A stretch of DNA of 64,000 nucleotides from Archivesica marissinica (lineage: Eukaryota > Mollusca > Bivalvia > Venerida > Vesicomyidae), in the NCBI GenBank assembly GCA_014843695.1, contig CM026391.1, forward strand, positions 38,377,515 to 38,441,514, given 5' to 3'. Below, in pieces: positions 1 through 14,499 of the stretch (positions are counted from its first letter, which is position 1; the number at the start of each line of letters is the position of its first letter). The notes beneath the pieces are model-generated. The model searched no databases. It saw nothing but the letters and a program-made list of their open reading frames with translations, and was not told the origin of the DNA. A program made the translations under genes and the position numbers.

Positions 1-640
1 TTGGATGATACCTGTCCTTGTATGATTGGGTGCTCTATGTCCATACATGTTATAGGTTGGATGATACTTGTCCATGTATGAGTGAGTGCTCTCTTCCATG
101 CATGTTATTGGTTGGATGATACCTGTCCGTGTATGATTGGGTGCTCTCTGCCCATGCATGTTATTGGTTGGATGATACATGTCCATGTATGATTGTGTGC
201 TCGCTGCCCATGCATATTATTGCTTGGATGATACCTGACCGTGTATGATTGGGTGCTCTCTGTCCAATCATGTTATTGGTTGGCTGATACCTGTCCTTGT
301 TTGATTGGGTGCTCTCTGTCCATGCATGTTATTGGTTGGTGATACCTGTCCATGTATGATTGGGTGCTCTCTGTCCATGCATGTTATTGGATGGATGATA
401 CATGTCCATGTATGTTGGGTGCTCTCTGTCCATGCATGTTATTGATTGGGTGCTCCTTGCCAATGCATGTTATTTGTTGGATGATACCTTTCCATGTATG
501 AGTAGGTGCTCTCTGCCAATGTATGTTATTGGTTGGATGATACCTGTCCGTGTATGATTTTGTGCTCTCTGCCCATGCATGTTATTGGTTGGATGATACC
601 TGTCCGTGTATGAGTGCATGCTCTCTGTCCATGCATGTTA

Positions 641-706
641 TTGGTTGGATGCTCTCTGTCCATGCATGTTATTGGTTGAATGCTCTCTGTCCATGCATGT
701 TATTGG
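641..706 (+). repeat. Tandem 31-bp hybrid half-units inside the array
   Basis: Here the 56-bp rhythm breaks into consecutive 31-bp units that begin like half A (TTGGTTGGATG or TTGGTTGAATG) and continue directly as half B (CTCTCTGTCCATGCATG). The join falls inside the shared TTGGATG/TTGGGTG word. That is what out-of-register recombination between the two halves would produce. Similar 31-bp hybrids recur near 985-1015, 2355-2425, 2700-2730, 3795-3865 and 4135-4170, mostly as copies carried along with the 1437-bp higher-order repeat. Confidence 0.85.
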
Positions 707-1384
707 TTGGATGATAACTGTCCTTGTATGATTGGGTGCTCTCTGTCCATGCATGTTATTGGTTGGATGATACCTGTCCGTGTATGATTGGGTGTTCTCT
801 GCCCATGCATGTTATTGGTTGGATGATACCTGTCCTTGTATGATTGGGTGCTCTCTGCCCATGCATGTTATTGGTTGGATGATACCTATCCGTGTATGAT
901 TGGGTGTTCTCTGCCCATGCATGTTATTGGTTGGATGATACCTGTCCGTGTATGAGTGCATGCTCTCTGTCCATGCATGTTATTGGTTGGATGCTCTCTG
1001 TCCATGCATGTTATTGGTTGGATGATACCTGTCCTTGTATGATTGGGTGCTCTCTGTCCATGCATGTTATTGGTTGGATGATACCTGTTCGTGTATGATT
1101 GGGTACTCTCTGTCTATGCATGTTATTGGTTGGATGATAACTGTCCATGTATGATTGGGTGCTCTCTGTCCATGCATGCTATTGGTTGGATGATACCTGT
1201 CCTTGTATGATTGGGTGCTCTCTGTCCATGTGTGTTATTGGTTGGATGATACATATCCTTGTATGATTGGGTGCTCACTGCCCATGCATGTTATTGGTTG
1301 GATGATACGTGTCCGTGTATGATTGTGTGCTCTCTGTCCATGCATGTTATTGGTTGGTGATACCTGTCCATGTATGATTGGGTG

Positions 1385-4180
1385 CTCTCTGTCCATGCAT
1401 GTTATTGGTTGGATGATACCTGTCCATGTATGATTGTGTGCTCTCTGTCCATGTATGTTATTGGTTGTATGATACCTGTCCATGTATGATTGTGTGCTCT
1501 CTTCCATGCATATTATTGGTTGGATGATACCTGTCCGTGTATGATTGGGTGTTCTCTGTCCATGCATGTTATTGGTTGGATGATACCTGTCCTTGTATGA
1601 TTGGGTGCTCTATGTCCATACATGTTATAGGTTGGATTTTACCTGTCCATGTATGAGTGAGTGCTCTCCTCCATGCATGTTATTGGTTGGATGATACCTG
1701 TCCGTGTATGATTGGGTGCTCTATGTCCATAAATGTTATTGATTGGATGATACCTGTCCTTGTATGATTGGGTGCTCTATGTCCATAAATATTATTGGTT
1801 GGATGATTCCTGTCCGTGTATGATTGTGTGCTCTCTGTCCATGCATGTTATTGTTTGGTGATAGCTGTCCATGTATGATTGGGTGCTCTCTGTCCATGCA
1901 TGTTATTGGATGGATGATACATGTCCATGTATGTTGGGTGCTCTCTGTCCATGTATGTTATTGGATGAATGATACCTGTCCATGTATGTTGGGTGCTCTC
2001 TGTCCATGCATGTTATTGATTGGGTGCTCCCTGCCCATGCATGTTATTTGTTGGATGATACCTGTCCATGTATGATTGGGTGCTCTCTGTCCATGCATGT
2101 TATTGGATGAATGATACCTGTCCATGTATGTTGGGTGCTCTCTGTCCATGCATGTTATTGATTGGGTGCTCCCTGCCCATGCATGTTATTTGTTGGATGA
2201 TACATGTCCATGTATGAGTAGGTGCTCTCTGCCAATGTATGTTATTGCTTGGATGATACCTGTCCGTGTATGATTGTGTGCTCTCTGCCCATGCATGTTA
2301 TTGATTGGATGATACCTGTCCGTGTATGAGTGCATGCTCTCTGTCCATGCATGTTATTGGTTGGATGCTCTCTGTCCATGCATGTTATTGGTTGGATGCT
2401 CTCTGTCCATGCATGTTATTGGTTGGATGATACCTGTCCTTGTATGATTGGGTGCTCTCTGTCCATGCATGTTATTGATTGGATGATACATGTCCGTGTA
2501 TGATTGGGTGTTCTCTGCCCATGCATGTTATTGGTTGGATGATACCTGTCCTTGTATGATTGGGTGCTCTCTGCCCATGCATGTTATTGGTTGGATGATA
2601 CCTATCCGTGTATGATTGGGTGTTCTCTGCCCATGCATGTTATTGGTTGGATGATACCTATCCGTGTATGAGTGCATGCTCTCTGTCCATGCATGTTATT
2701 GGTTGGATGCTCTCTGTCCATGCATGTTATTGGTTGGATGATACCAGTTCGTGTATGATTGGGTACTCTCTGTCTATGCATGTTATTGGTTGGATGATAA
2801 CTGTCCATGTATGATTGGGTGCTCTCTGTCCATGCATGCTATTGGTTGGATGATACCTGTCCTTGTATGATTGGGTGCTCTCTGTCCATGTATGTTATTG
2901 GTTGTATGATACCTGTCCATGTATGATTGTGTGCTCTCTTCCATGCATATTATTGGTTGGATGATACCTGTCCGTGTATAATTGGGTGTTCTCTGTCCAT
3001 GCATGTTATTGGTTGGATGATACCTGTCCTTGTATGATTGGGTGCTCTATGTCCATACATGTTATAGGTTGGATTTTACCTGTCCATGTATGAGTGAGTG
3101 CTCTCCTCCATGCATGTTATTGGTTGGATGATACCTGTCCGTGTATGATTGGGTGCTCTATGTCCATAAATGTTATTGGTTGGATGATACCTGTCCTTGT
3201 ATGATTGGGTGCTCTATGTCCATAAATATTATTGGATGGATGATTCCTGTCCGTGTATGATTGTGTGCTCTCTGTCCATGCATGTTATTGTTTGGTGATA
3301 GCTGTCCATGTATGATTGGGTGCTCTCTGTCCATGCATGTTATTGGATGGATGATACATGTCCATGTATGTTGGGTGCTCTCTGTCCATGTATGTTATTG
3401 GATGAATGATACCTGTCCATGTATGTTGGGTGCTCTCTGTCCATGCATGTTATTGATTGGGTGCTCCCTGCCCATGCATGTTATTTGTTGGATGATACCT
3501 GTCCATGTATGATTGGGTGCTCTCTGTCCATGCATGTTATTGGATGAATGATACCTGTCCATGTATGTTGGGTGCTCTCTGTCCATGCATGTTATTGATT
3601 GGGTGCTCCCTGCCCATGCATGTTATTTGTTGGATGATACATGTCCATGTATGAGTAGGTGCTCTCTGCCAATGTATGTTATTGCTTGGATGATACCTGT
3701 CCGTGTATGATTGTGTGCTCTCTGCCCATGCATGTTATTGATTGGATGATACCTGTCCGTGTATGAGTGCATGCTCTCTGTCCATGCATGTTATTGGTTG
3801 GATGCTCTCTGTCCATGCATGTTATTGGTTGGATGCTCTCTGTCCATGCATGTTATTGGTTGGATGATACCTGTCCTTGTATGATTGGGTGCTCTCTGTC
3901 CATGCATGTTATTGATTGGATGATACATGTCCGTGTATGATTGGGTGTTCTCTGCCCATGCATGTTATTGGTTGGATGATACCTGTCCTTGTATGATTGG
4001 GTGCTCTCTGCCCATGCATGTTATTGGTTGGATGATACCTATCCGTGTATGATTGGGTGTTCTCTGCCCATGCATGTTATTGGTTGGATGATACCTATCC
4101 GTGTATGAGTGCATGCTCTCTGTCCATGCATGTTATTGGTTGGATGCTCTCTGTCCATGCATGTTATTGGTTGGATGATA
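1385..4180 (+). repeat. 1437-bp higher-order repeat, two copies
   Basis: Diagnostic variants recur exactly 1437 bp apart, for example the deletion variant GGATTTTACC at 1634 and again at 3071, the TTGTTTGGTGATAGC variant, and the 31-bp hybrid units. Copy 1 runs from about 1385 to 2821 and copy 2 from about 2822 to 4180, after which the alignment fails near 2740/4180. Both copies include 31-bp monomers and shortened units such as GTATGTTGGGTGC, so the period is not a multiple of 56. Confidence 0.85.
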
Positions 4181-4770
4181 ACTGTCCTTGTATGATTGGG
4201 TGCTCTCTGTCCAGGCATGTTATTGGTTGGATGATACCTGTCCGTGTATGATTGGGTACTCTCTGCCTATGCATGTTATTGGTTGGATGATAACTGTCCA
4301 TGTATGATTGGGTGCTCTCTGTCCATGCATGTTATTGGTTGGAAGATACCTGTCCTTGAATGATTGGGTGCTCTCTGTCCATGTGTGTTATTGGTTGGAT
4401 GATACCTATCCTTTTATGATTGGGTGCTCACTGCCCATGCATGTTATTGGTTGGATGATACGTGTCCGTGTATGATTGTGTGCTCTCTGTACATGCATGT
4501 TATTGGTTGGTGATACCTGTCCATGTATGATTGGGTGCTCTCTGTCCATGCATATTATTGGTTGGATGATACCTGTCCATGTATGATTGTGTGCTCTGTG
4601 TCCATGTATGTTATTGGTTGTATGATACCTGTACATGTATGATTGTGTGCTCTCTTCCATGCATGTTATTGGTTGGATGATACCTGTCCGTGTATGATTG
4701 GGTGTTCTCTGTCCATGCATGTTATTGGTTGGATGATACCTGTCCTTGTATGATTGGGTGCTCTATGTCC

Positions 4771-7700
4771 ATACATGTTATAGGTTGGATGATACCTGTC
4801 CATGTATGAGTGAGTGCTCTCTTCCATGCATGTTATTGGTTGGATGATACCTGTCCGTGTATGATTGTGTGCTCTCTGTCCATGCATGTTATTGGTTGGA
4901 TGATACCTGTCTTTGTATGATTGGGTGCTCTATGTCCATAAATGTTATTGGTTGGATGATACCTGTCCTTGTTTGATTGGGTGCTCTCTGCCCATGCATG
5001 TTATTGGTTGGATGATACCTGTCCGTGTATGATTGTGTGCTCTCTGTCCATGTATGTTATTGGTTGGATGATACCTGTCCATGTATGATTGTGTGCTCGC
5101 TGCCCATGCATGTTATTGCTTGGATGATACCTGACCGTGTATGATTGGGTGCTCTCTGTCCAATCATGTTATTGGTTGGCTGATACCTGTTCTTGTATGA
5201 TTGGATGCTCTCTGTTCATGCATGTTAATTGTTGGATGATGCCTGTCCGTGTATGATTGGGTGATCTCTGTCCAATCATGTTATTGGTTGGCTGATACCT
5301 GTTCTTGTATGATTGGATGCTTTCTGTTCATGCATGTTAATTGTTGGATGATGCCTGTCCGTGTATGATTGGGTGCTCTCTGTCCATGCGTGTTATTGGT
5401 TGGATGATACCTGTCCTTGTATGATTGGGTGCTCTCTGTCCATGCGTATTATTGGTTGGATGATACCTGTCCTTGTATGATTTGGTGCTCTCTGCCCATG
5501 CATGTTATTGGTTGGATGATACGTGTCCGTGTATGATTGTGTGCTCTCTGTCCATGCATGTTATTGGTTGGTGATACCTGTCCATGTATGATTGTGTGCT
5601 CTCTGTCCATGCATGTTATTGGATGGATGATACCTGTCCATGTATATTGGGTGCTCCCTGTCCATGCATGTTATGTGTTGGATGATACCTGTCCATGTAT
5701 GATTGGGTGCTCTCTGCCAATGTATGATATTGGTTGGATGATACCTGTCCGTGTATGATTGTGTGCTATCTGCCCATGCACGTTATTGGTTGGATGATAC
5801 CTGACCGTGTATGATTGGGTGCTGTATGTCCATGCATGTTATTGGTTGGATGATACCTGTCCTTTTATGAGTGTGTGCTCTCTGCCAATGCATGTTATTG
5901 GTTGGATGATACCTGTCCGTGTATGATTGGGTTCTCTCAGTCCATGTATGTTATTGGATGGATGATACGTGTCCGTGTATGATTGTGTGCTCTCTGTCCA
6001 TGCATGTTATTGGGTGGATGATACCTGTCCATGTATGATTGTGTGCTCTCTGTCCATGTATGTTATTGGTTGTATGATACCTGTCCATGTATGATTGTGT
6101 GCTCTCTGTCCATGCATGTTATTGGTTGTATGATACCTGTCCATGTATGATTGGGTGCTCTCTGTCCATGCATGTTATTGGTTGGATGATACCTGTACGT
6201 GTATGATTGGGTGCTGTATGTCCATGCATTTTATTGGTTGGATGATACCTGTCCTTGTATGATTGTGTGCTCTCTGCCCATGCATGTTATTGGTTGGATG
6301 ATACCTGTCCGTGTATGATTGGGTGCTCTCTGTCCATGCATGTTATTGAATGGATGATACCTGTCCGTGTATGATTCGGTTCTCTCAGTCCATGTATGTT
6401 ATTGGATGGATGATACCTGTCCTTGTATGATTGGGTGCTCGCTGCCCATGCATGTTATTGGTTGGATGATACCTGTCCCTGTATGATTGGGTTTTCTCTG
6501 TCCATGCATGTTATTGGTTGGATGATACCTGTCCTTGTATGATTGGGTGCTCTCTGTCAATGCATGTTATTGGTTGGATGATACCTCTCCTTGTATGATT
6601 GGGTGCTCTCTGTCCATGCATGTTATTGGTTGGATGATACCTGTCCTAGTATGAGTGCGTGCTCGCTGCCCATGCATGTTATTGGTTGGATAATACATGT
6701 CCTTATATGATTGGGTGCTCTCTGTCCATGCATGGTTGTGGTTGGATGATACCTGTCCATGTATATTGGGTGCTCCCTGTCCATGCATGTTATTTGTTGG
6801 ATGATACCTGTCCATGTATGATTGGGTGCTCTCTGCCAATGTATGATATTGGTTGGATGATACCTGTCCGTGTATGATTGTGTGCTCTCTGCCCATGCAC
6901 GTTATTGGTTGGATGATACCTGTCCGTGTATGATTGGGTGCTGTATGTCCATGCATGTTATTGGTTGGATGATACCTGTCCTTGTATGAGTGTGTGCTCT
7001 CTGCCAATGCATGTTATTGGTTGGATGATACCTGTCCGTGTATGATTGGGTTCTCTCAGTCCATGTATGTTATTGGATGGATGATACGTGTCCGTGTATG
7101 ATTGTGTGCTCTCTGTCCATGCATGTTATTGGTTGGATGATACCTGTCCATATATGATTGTGTGCTCTCTGTCCATGTATGTTATTGGTTGTATGATACC
7201 TGTCCATGTATGATTGTGTGCTCTCTGTCCATGCATGTTATTGGTTGTATGATACCTGTCCATGTATGATTGGGTGCTCTCTGTCCATGCATGTTATTGG
7301 TTGGATGATACCTGTACGTGTATGATTGGGTGCTGTATGTCCATGCATTTTATTGGTTGGATGATACCTGTCCTTGTATGATTGTGTTCTCTCTGCCCAT
7401 GCATGTTATTGGTTGGATGATACCTGTCCGTGTATGATTGGGTGCTCTCTGTCCATGCATGTTATTGAATGGATGATACCTGTCCGTGTATGATTCGGTT
7501 CTCTCAGTCCATGTATGTTATTGGATGGATGATACCTGTCCTTGTATGATTGGGTGCTCGCTGCCCATGCATGTTATTGGTTGGATGATACCTGTCCCTG
7601 TATGATTGGGTGCTCTCTGTCCATGCATGTTATTGGTTGGATGATACCTGTCCTTGTATGATTGGGTGCTCTCTGTCAATGCATGTTATTGGTTGGATGA

Positions 7701-10700
7701 TACCTCTCCTAGTATGAGTGCGTGCTCGCTGCCCATGCATGTTATTGGTTGGATAATACCTGTCCTTATATGATTGGGTGCTCTCTGTCCATGCATGGTT
7801 GTGGTTGGATGATACCTGTCCTTGTATGATTGGGTGTTCGCTGCCCATGCATGTTATTGATTGTATGATTCCGGTCCGTGTATGATTGGGTGCTCTCTGT
7901 CCATGCATGGTTTTGGTTGTATGATACCTGTCCTTGTATGATTGGGTGCTCTCTGTCCATGCATGTTATTGGTTGGATGATACCTCTCCGTGTATGATTG
8001 GGTGCTGTATGTCCATGCATGTTATTGGTTGGATAATACCTGTCCTTGTATGATTGTGTGCTCTCTGCCAATGCATGTTATTGGTTGGGTGATACCTCTC
8101 CGTGTATGATTGTGTGCTCTCTGTCCATGCATGTTATTGGTTGGATGATACCTGTCCGTGTATGATTGGGTGCTGTATGTCCATGCATGTTATTGGTTGG
8201 ATGATACCTGTCCTTGTATGATTGTGTGCTCTCTGCCCATGCATGTTATTGGTTGGATGATACCTGTCCGTGTATGATTGGGTTCTCTATGCCCATGCAT
8301 GTTATTGAATGGATGATACCTGTCCGTGTATGATTGGGTTCTCTCAGTCCATGTATGTTATTGGATGGATGATACGTGTCCGTGTATGATTGTGTGCTCT
8401 CTGTCCATGCATGTTATTGGTTGGTGATACCTGTCCATGTATGATTGGGTGCTCTCTGTCCATACATGTTATAGGTTGGATGATACCTGTCCATGTATGA
8501 GTGAGTGCTCTCTTCCATGCATGTTATTGGTTGGATGATACCTGTCCGTGTATGATTGTGTGCTCTCTGTCCATGCATGTTATTGGTTGGATGATACCTG
8601 TCTTTGTATGATTGGGTGCTCTATGTCCATAAATGTTATTGGTTGGATGATACCTGTCCTTGTTTGATTGGGTGCTCTATGTCCATAAATGTTATTGGTT
8701 GGATGATACCTGTCCGTGTATGATTGTGTGCTCTCTGCCCATGCATGTTATTGGTTGGATGATACCTGTCCGTGTATGATTGTGTGCTCTCTGTCCATGT
8801 ATGTTATTGGTTGGATGATACCTGTTCATGTATGATTGTGTGCTCGCTGCCCATGCATGTTATTGCTTGGATGATACCTGACCGTGTATGATTGGGTGCT
8901 CTCTGTCCAATCATGTTATTGGTTGGCTGATACCTGTTCTTGTATGATTGGATGCTCTCTGTTCATGCATGATAATTGTTGGATGATGCCTGTCCGTGTA
9001 TGATTGGGTGATCTCTGTCCAATCATGTTATTGGTTGGCTGATACCTGTTCTTGTATGATTGGATGCTTTCTGTTCATGCATGTTAATTGTTGGATGATG
9101 CCTGTCCGTGTATGATTGGGTGCTCTCTGTCCATGCGTGTTATTGGTTGGATGATACCTGTCCTTGTATGATTGGGTGCTCTCTGTCCATGCGTATTATT
9201 GGTTGGATGATACCTGTCCTTGTATGATTGTGTGCTCTCTGTCCATGCATGTTATTGGTTGGTGATACCTGTCCATGTATGATTGTGTGCTCTCTGTCCA
9301 TGCATGTTATTGGATGGATGATACCTGTCCATGAATATTGGGTGCTGTATGTCCATGCATGTTATTGGTTGGATGATACCTGTCCTTGTATGATTGTGTG
9401 CTCTCTGCCAATGCATGTTATTGGTTGGATGATACCTGTCCGTGTATGATTGGGTTCTCTCAGTCCATGTATGTTATTGGATGGATGATACGTGTCCGTG
9501 TATGATTGTGTGCTCTCTGTCCATGCATGTTATTGGTTGGATGATACCTGTCCATGTATGATTGTGTGCTCTCTGTCCATGTATGTTATTGGTTGTATGA
9601 TACCTGTCCATGTATGATTGTGTGCTCTCTGTCCATGCATGTTATTGGTTGTATGATACCTGTCCATGTATGATTGGGTGCTCTCTGTCCATGCATGTTA
9701 TTGGTTGGATGATACCTGTACGTGTATGATTGGGTGCTGTATGTCCATGCATTTTATTGGTTGGATGATACCTGTCCTTGTATGATTGTGTGCTCTCTGT
9801 CCATGCATGTTATTGGATGGATGATACCTGTCCATGTATATTGGGTGCTCCCTGTCCATGCATGTTATTTGTTGGATGATACCTGTCCATGTATGATTGG
9901 GTGCTCTCTGCCAATGTATGATATTGGTTGGATGATACCTGTCCGTGTATGATTGTGTGCTCTCTGCCCATGCACGTTATTGGTTGGATGATACCTGTCC
10001 GTGTATGATTGGGTGCTGTAGGTCCATGCATGTTATTGGTTGGATGATACCTGTCCTTGTATGAGTGTGTGCTCTCTGCCAATGCATGTTATTGGTTGGA
10101 TGATACCTGTCCGTGTATGATTGGGTTCTCTCAGTCCATGTATGTTATTGGATGGATGATACGTGTCCGTGTATGATTGTGTGCTCTCTGTCCATGCATG
10201 TTATTGGTTGGATGATACCTGTCCATTTATGATTGTGTGCTCTCTGTCCATGTATGTTATTGGTTGTATGATACCTGTCCATGTATGATTGTGTGCTCTC
10301 TGTCCATGCATGTTATTGGTTGTATGATACCTGTCCATGTATGATTGGGTGCTCTCTGTCCATGCATGTTATTGGTTGGATGATACCTGTACGTGTATGA
10401 TTGGGTGCTGTATGTCCATGCATTTTATTGGTTGGATGATACCTGTCCTTGTATGATTGTGTGCTCTCTGCCCATGCATGTTATTGGTTGGATGATACCT
10501 GTCCGTGTATGATTGGGTGCTCTCTGTCCATGCATGTTATTGAATGGATGATACCTGTCCGTGTATGATTCGGTTCTCTCAGTCCATGTATGTTATTGGA
10601 TGGATGATACCTGTCCTTGTATGATTGGGTGCTCGCTGCCCATGCATGTTATTGGTTGGATGATACCTGTCCCTGTATGATTGGGTGCTCTCTGTCCATG

Positions 10701-13700
10701 CATGTTATTGGTTGGATGATACCTGTCCTTGTATGATTGGGTGCTCTCTGTCAATGCATGTTATTGGTTGGATGATACCTCTCCTTGTATGATTGGGTGC
10801 TCTCTGTCCATGCATGTTATTGGTTGGATGATACCTGTCCTAGTATGAGTGCGTGCTCGCTGCCCATGCATGTTATTGGTTGGATAATACCTGTCCTTAT
10901 ATGATTGGGTGCTCTCTGTCCATGCATGGTTGTGGTTGGATGATACCTGTCCTTGTATGATTGGGTGTTCGCTGCCCATGCATGTTATTGGTTGTATGAT
11001 TCCGGTCCGTGTATGATTGGGTGCTCTCTGTCCATGCATGGTTTTGGTTGTATGATACCTGTCCTTGTATGATTGGGTGCTCTCTGTCCATGCATGTTAT
11101 TGGTTGGATGATACCTCTCCGTGTATGATTGGGTGCTGTATGTCCATGCATGTTATTGGTTGGATGATACCTGTCCTTGTATGATTGTGTGCTCTCTGCC
11201 AATGCATGTTATTGGTTGGATGATACCTCTCCGTGTATGATTGTGTGCTCTCTGTCCATGCATGTTATTGGTTGGATGATACCTGTCCGTGTATGATTGG
11301 GTGCTGTATGTCCATGCATGTTATTGGTTGGATGATACCTGTCCTTGTATGATTGTGTGCTCTCTGCCCATGCATGTTATTGGTTGGATGATACCTGTCC
11401 GTGTATGATTGGGTTCTCTATGTCCATGCATGTTATTGAATGGATGATACCTGTCCGTGTATGATTGGGTTCTCTCAGTCCATGTATGTTATTGGATGGA
11501 TGATACGTGTCCGTGTATGATTGTGTGCTCTCTGTCCATGCATGTTATTGGTTGGTGATACCTGTCCATGTATGATTGGGTGCTCTCTGTCCATACATGT
11601 TATAGGTTGGATGATACCTGTCCATGTATGAGTGAGTGCTCTCTTCCATGCATGTTATTGGTTGGATGATACCTGTCCGTGTATGATTGTGTGCTCTCTG
11701 TCCATGCATGTTATTGGTTGGATGATACCTGTCTTTGTATGATTGGGTGCTCTATGTCCATAAATGTTATTGGTTGGATGATACCTGTCCTTGTTTGATT
11801 GGGTGCTCTATGTCCATAAATGTTATTGGTTGGATGATACCTGTCCGTGTATGATTGTGTGCTCTCTGCCCATGCATGTTATTGGTTGGATGATACCTGT
11901 CCGTGTATGATTGTGTGCTCTCTGTCCATGTATGTTATTGGTTGGATGATACCTGTTCATGTATGATTGTGTGCTCGCTGCCCATGCATGTTATTGCTTG
12001 GATGATACCTGACCGTGTATGATTGGGTGCTCTCTGTCCAATCATGTTATTGGTTGGCTGATACCTGTTCTTGTATGATTGGATGCTCTCTGTTCATGCA
12101 TGTTAATTGTTGGATGATGCATGTCCGTGTATGATTGGGTGATCTCTGTCCAATCATGTTATTGGTTGGCTGATACCTGTTCTTGTATGTTTGGATGCTT
12201 TCTGTTCATGCATGTTAATTGTTGGATGATGCCTGTCCGTGTATGATTGGGTGCTCTCTGTCCATGCGTGTTATTGGTTGGATGATACCTGTCCTTGTAT
12301 GATTGGGTGCTCTCTGTCCATGCGTATTATTGGTTGGATGATACCTGTCCTTGTATGATTGTGTGCTCTCTGTCCATGCATGTTATTGGTTGGTGATACC
12401 TGTCCATGTATGATTGTGTGCTCTCTGTCCATGCATGTTATTGGATGGATGATGCCTGTCCATGTATATTGGGTGCTCCCTGTCCATGCATGTTATTTGT
12501 TGGATGATACCTGTCCATGTATGATTGGGTGCTCTCTGCCAATGTATGATATTGGTTGGATGATACCTGTCCGTGTATGATTGTGTGCTCTCTGCCCATG
12601 CACGTTATTGGTTGGATGATACATGTCCGTGTATGATTGGGTGCTGTATGTCCATGCATGTTATTGGTTGGATGATACCTGTCCTTGTATGATTGTGTGC
12701 TCTCTGCCAATGCATGTTATTGGTTGGATGATACCTGTCCGTGTATGATTGGGTTCTCTCAGTCCATGTATGTTATTGGATGGATGATACGTGTCCGTGT
12801 ATGATTGTGTGCTCTCTGTTCATGCATGTTATTGGTTGGATGATACCTGTCCATGTATGATTGTGTGCTCTCTGTCCATGTATGTTATTGGTTGTATGAT
12901 ACCTGTCCATGTATGATTGTGTGCTCTCTGTCCATGCATGTTATTGGTTGGATGATACCTGTACGTGTATGATTGGGTGCTGTATGTCCATGCATTTTAT
13001 TGGTTGGATGATACCTGTCCTTGTATGATTGTGTGCTCTCTGCCCATGCATGTTATTGGTTGGATGATACCTGTCCGTGTATGATTGGGTGCTCTCTGTC
13101 CATGCATGTTATTGAATGGATGATACCTGTCCGTGTATGATTCGGTTCTCTCAGTCCATGTATGTTATTGGATGGATGATACCTGTCCTTGTATGATTGG
13201 GTGCTCGCTGCCCATGCATGTTATTGGTTGGATGATACCTGTCCCTGTATGATTGGGTGCTCTCTGTCCATGCATGTTATTGGTTGGATGATACCTGTCC
13301 TTGTATGATTGGGTGCTCTCTGTCAATGCATGTTATTGGTTGGATGATACCTCTGCTTGTATGATTGGGTGCTCTCTGTCCATGCATGTTATTGGTTGGA
13401 TGATACCTGTCCTAGTATGAGTGCGTGCTCGCTGCCCATGCATGTTGTTGGTTGGATAATACCTGTCCTTATATGATTGGATGCTCTCTGTCCATGCATG
13501 GTTGTGGTTGGATGATACCTGTCCTTGTATGATTGGGTGTTCGCTGCCCATGCATGTTATTGGTTGTATGATTCCGGTCCGTGTATGATTGGGTGCTCTC
13601 TGTCCATGCATGGTTTTGGTTGTATGATACCTGTCCTTGTATGATTGGGTACTCTCTGTCCATGCATGTTATTGGTTGGATGATACCTCTCCGTGTATGA

Positions 13701-14000
13701 TTGGGTGCTGTATGTCCATGCATGTTATTGGTTGGATGATACCTGTCCTTGTATGATAGTGTGCTCTCTGCCCATGCATGTTATTGGTTGGATGATACCT
13801 GTCCGTGTATGATTGGGTTCTCTATGTACATGCATGTTATTGAATGGATGATACCTGTCCGTGTATGATTGGGTTCTCTCAGTCCATGTATGTTATTGGA
13901 TGGATGATACGTGTCCGAGTATGATTGTGTGCTCTCTGTCCATGCATGTTATTGGTTGGTGATACCTGTCCATGTATGATTGGGTGCTCTCTGTCCATGC
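4771..14000 (+). repeat. 3131-bp higher-order repeat (3691, 3131 and shortened copies)
   Basis: The marker ATACATGTTATAGG occurs at 4771, 8462 and 11593, giving periods of 3691 and 3131 bp. They differ by 560 bp, exactly ten 56-bp units, so copy 1 has ten more units or the later ones lost ten. The marker CAATCATGTTATTGG at 5161, 8908 and 12039 agrees with the 3131-bp step and differs by one unit (3747) in the first. The third copy is shorter, with a step of 2572 bp and then a further three-unit loss, and it fades near 14.0 kb. The region is rich in GATTGTGTGCTC, GTATATTGGGTGC and TTCTCTCAGTCC variants. Confidence 0.85.
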
Positions 14001-14499
14001 ATGTTATTGGTTGGATGATACCTGTCCATGTATGATTGTGTGCTCTCTGTCCATGTATGTTGTTGGTTGTATGATACCTGTCCATGTTTGATTGTGTGCT
14101 CTCTGTCCATGCATGTTATTGGTTGTATGATACCTGTCCATGTATGATTGGGTGCTCTCTGTCCATGCATGTTATTGGTTGGATGATACCTGTCCGTGTA
14201 TGATTGGGTGCTGTATGTCCATGCATGTTATTGGTTGGATGATACCTGTCCTTGTATGATTGTGTGCTCTCTGCCCATGCATGTTATTGGTTGGATGATA
14301 CCTGTCCGTGTATGATTGGGTGCTCTCTGTCCATGCATGTTATTGAATGGATGATACCTGTCCGTGTATGATTCGGTTCTCTCAGTCCATGTATTTTATT
14401 GGATGGATGATACCTGTCCTTGTATGATTGGGTGCTCGCTGCCCATGCATGTTATTGGTTGGATGATACCTGTCCTTGTATGATTGGGTGCTCTCTGTC

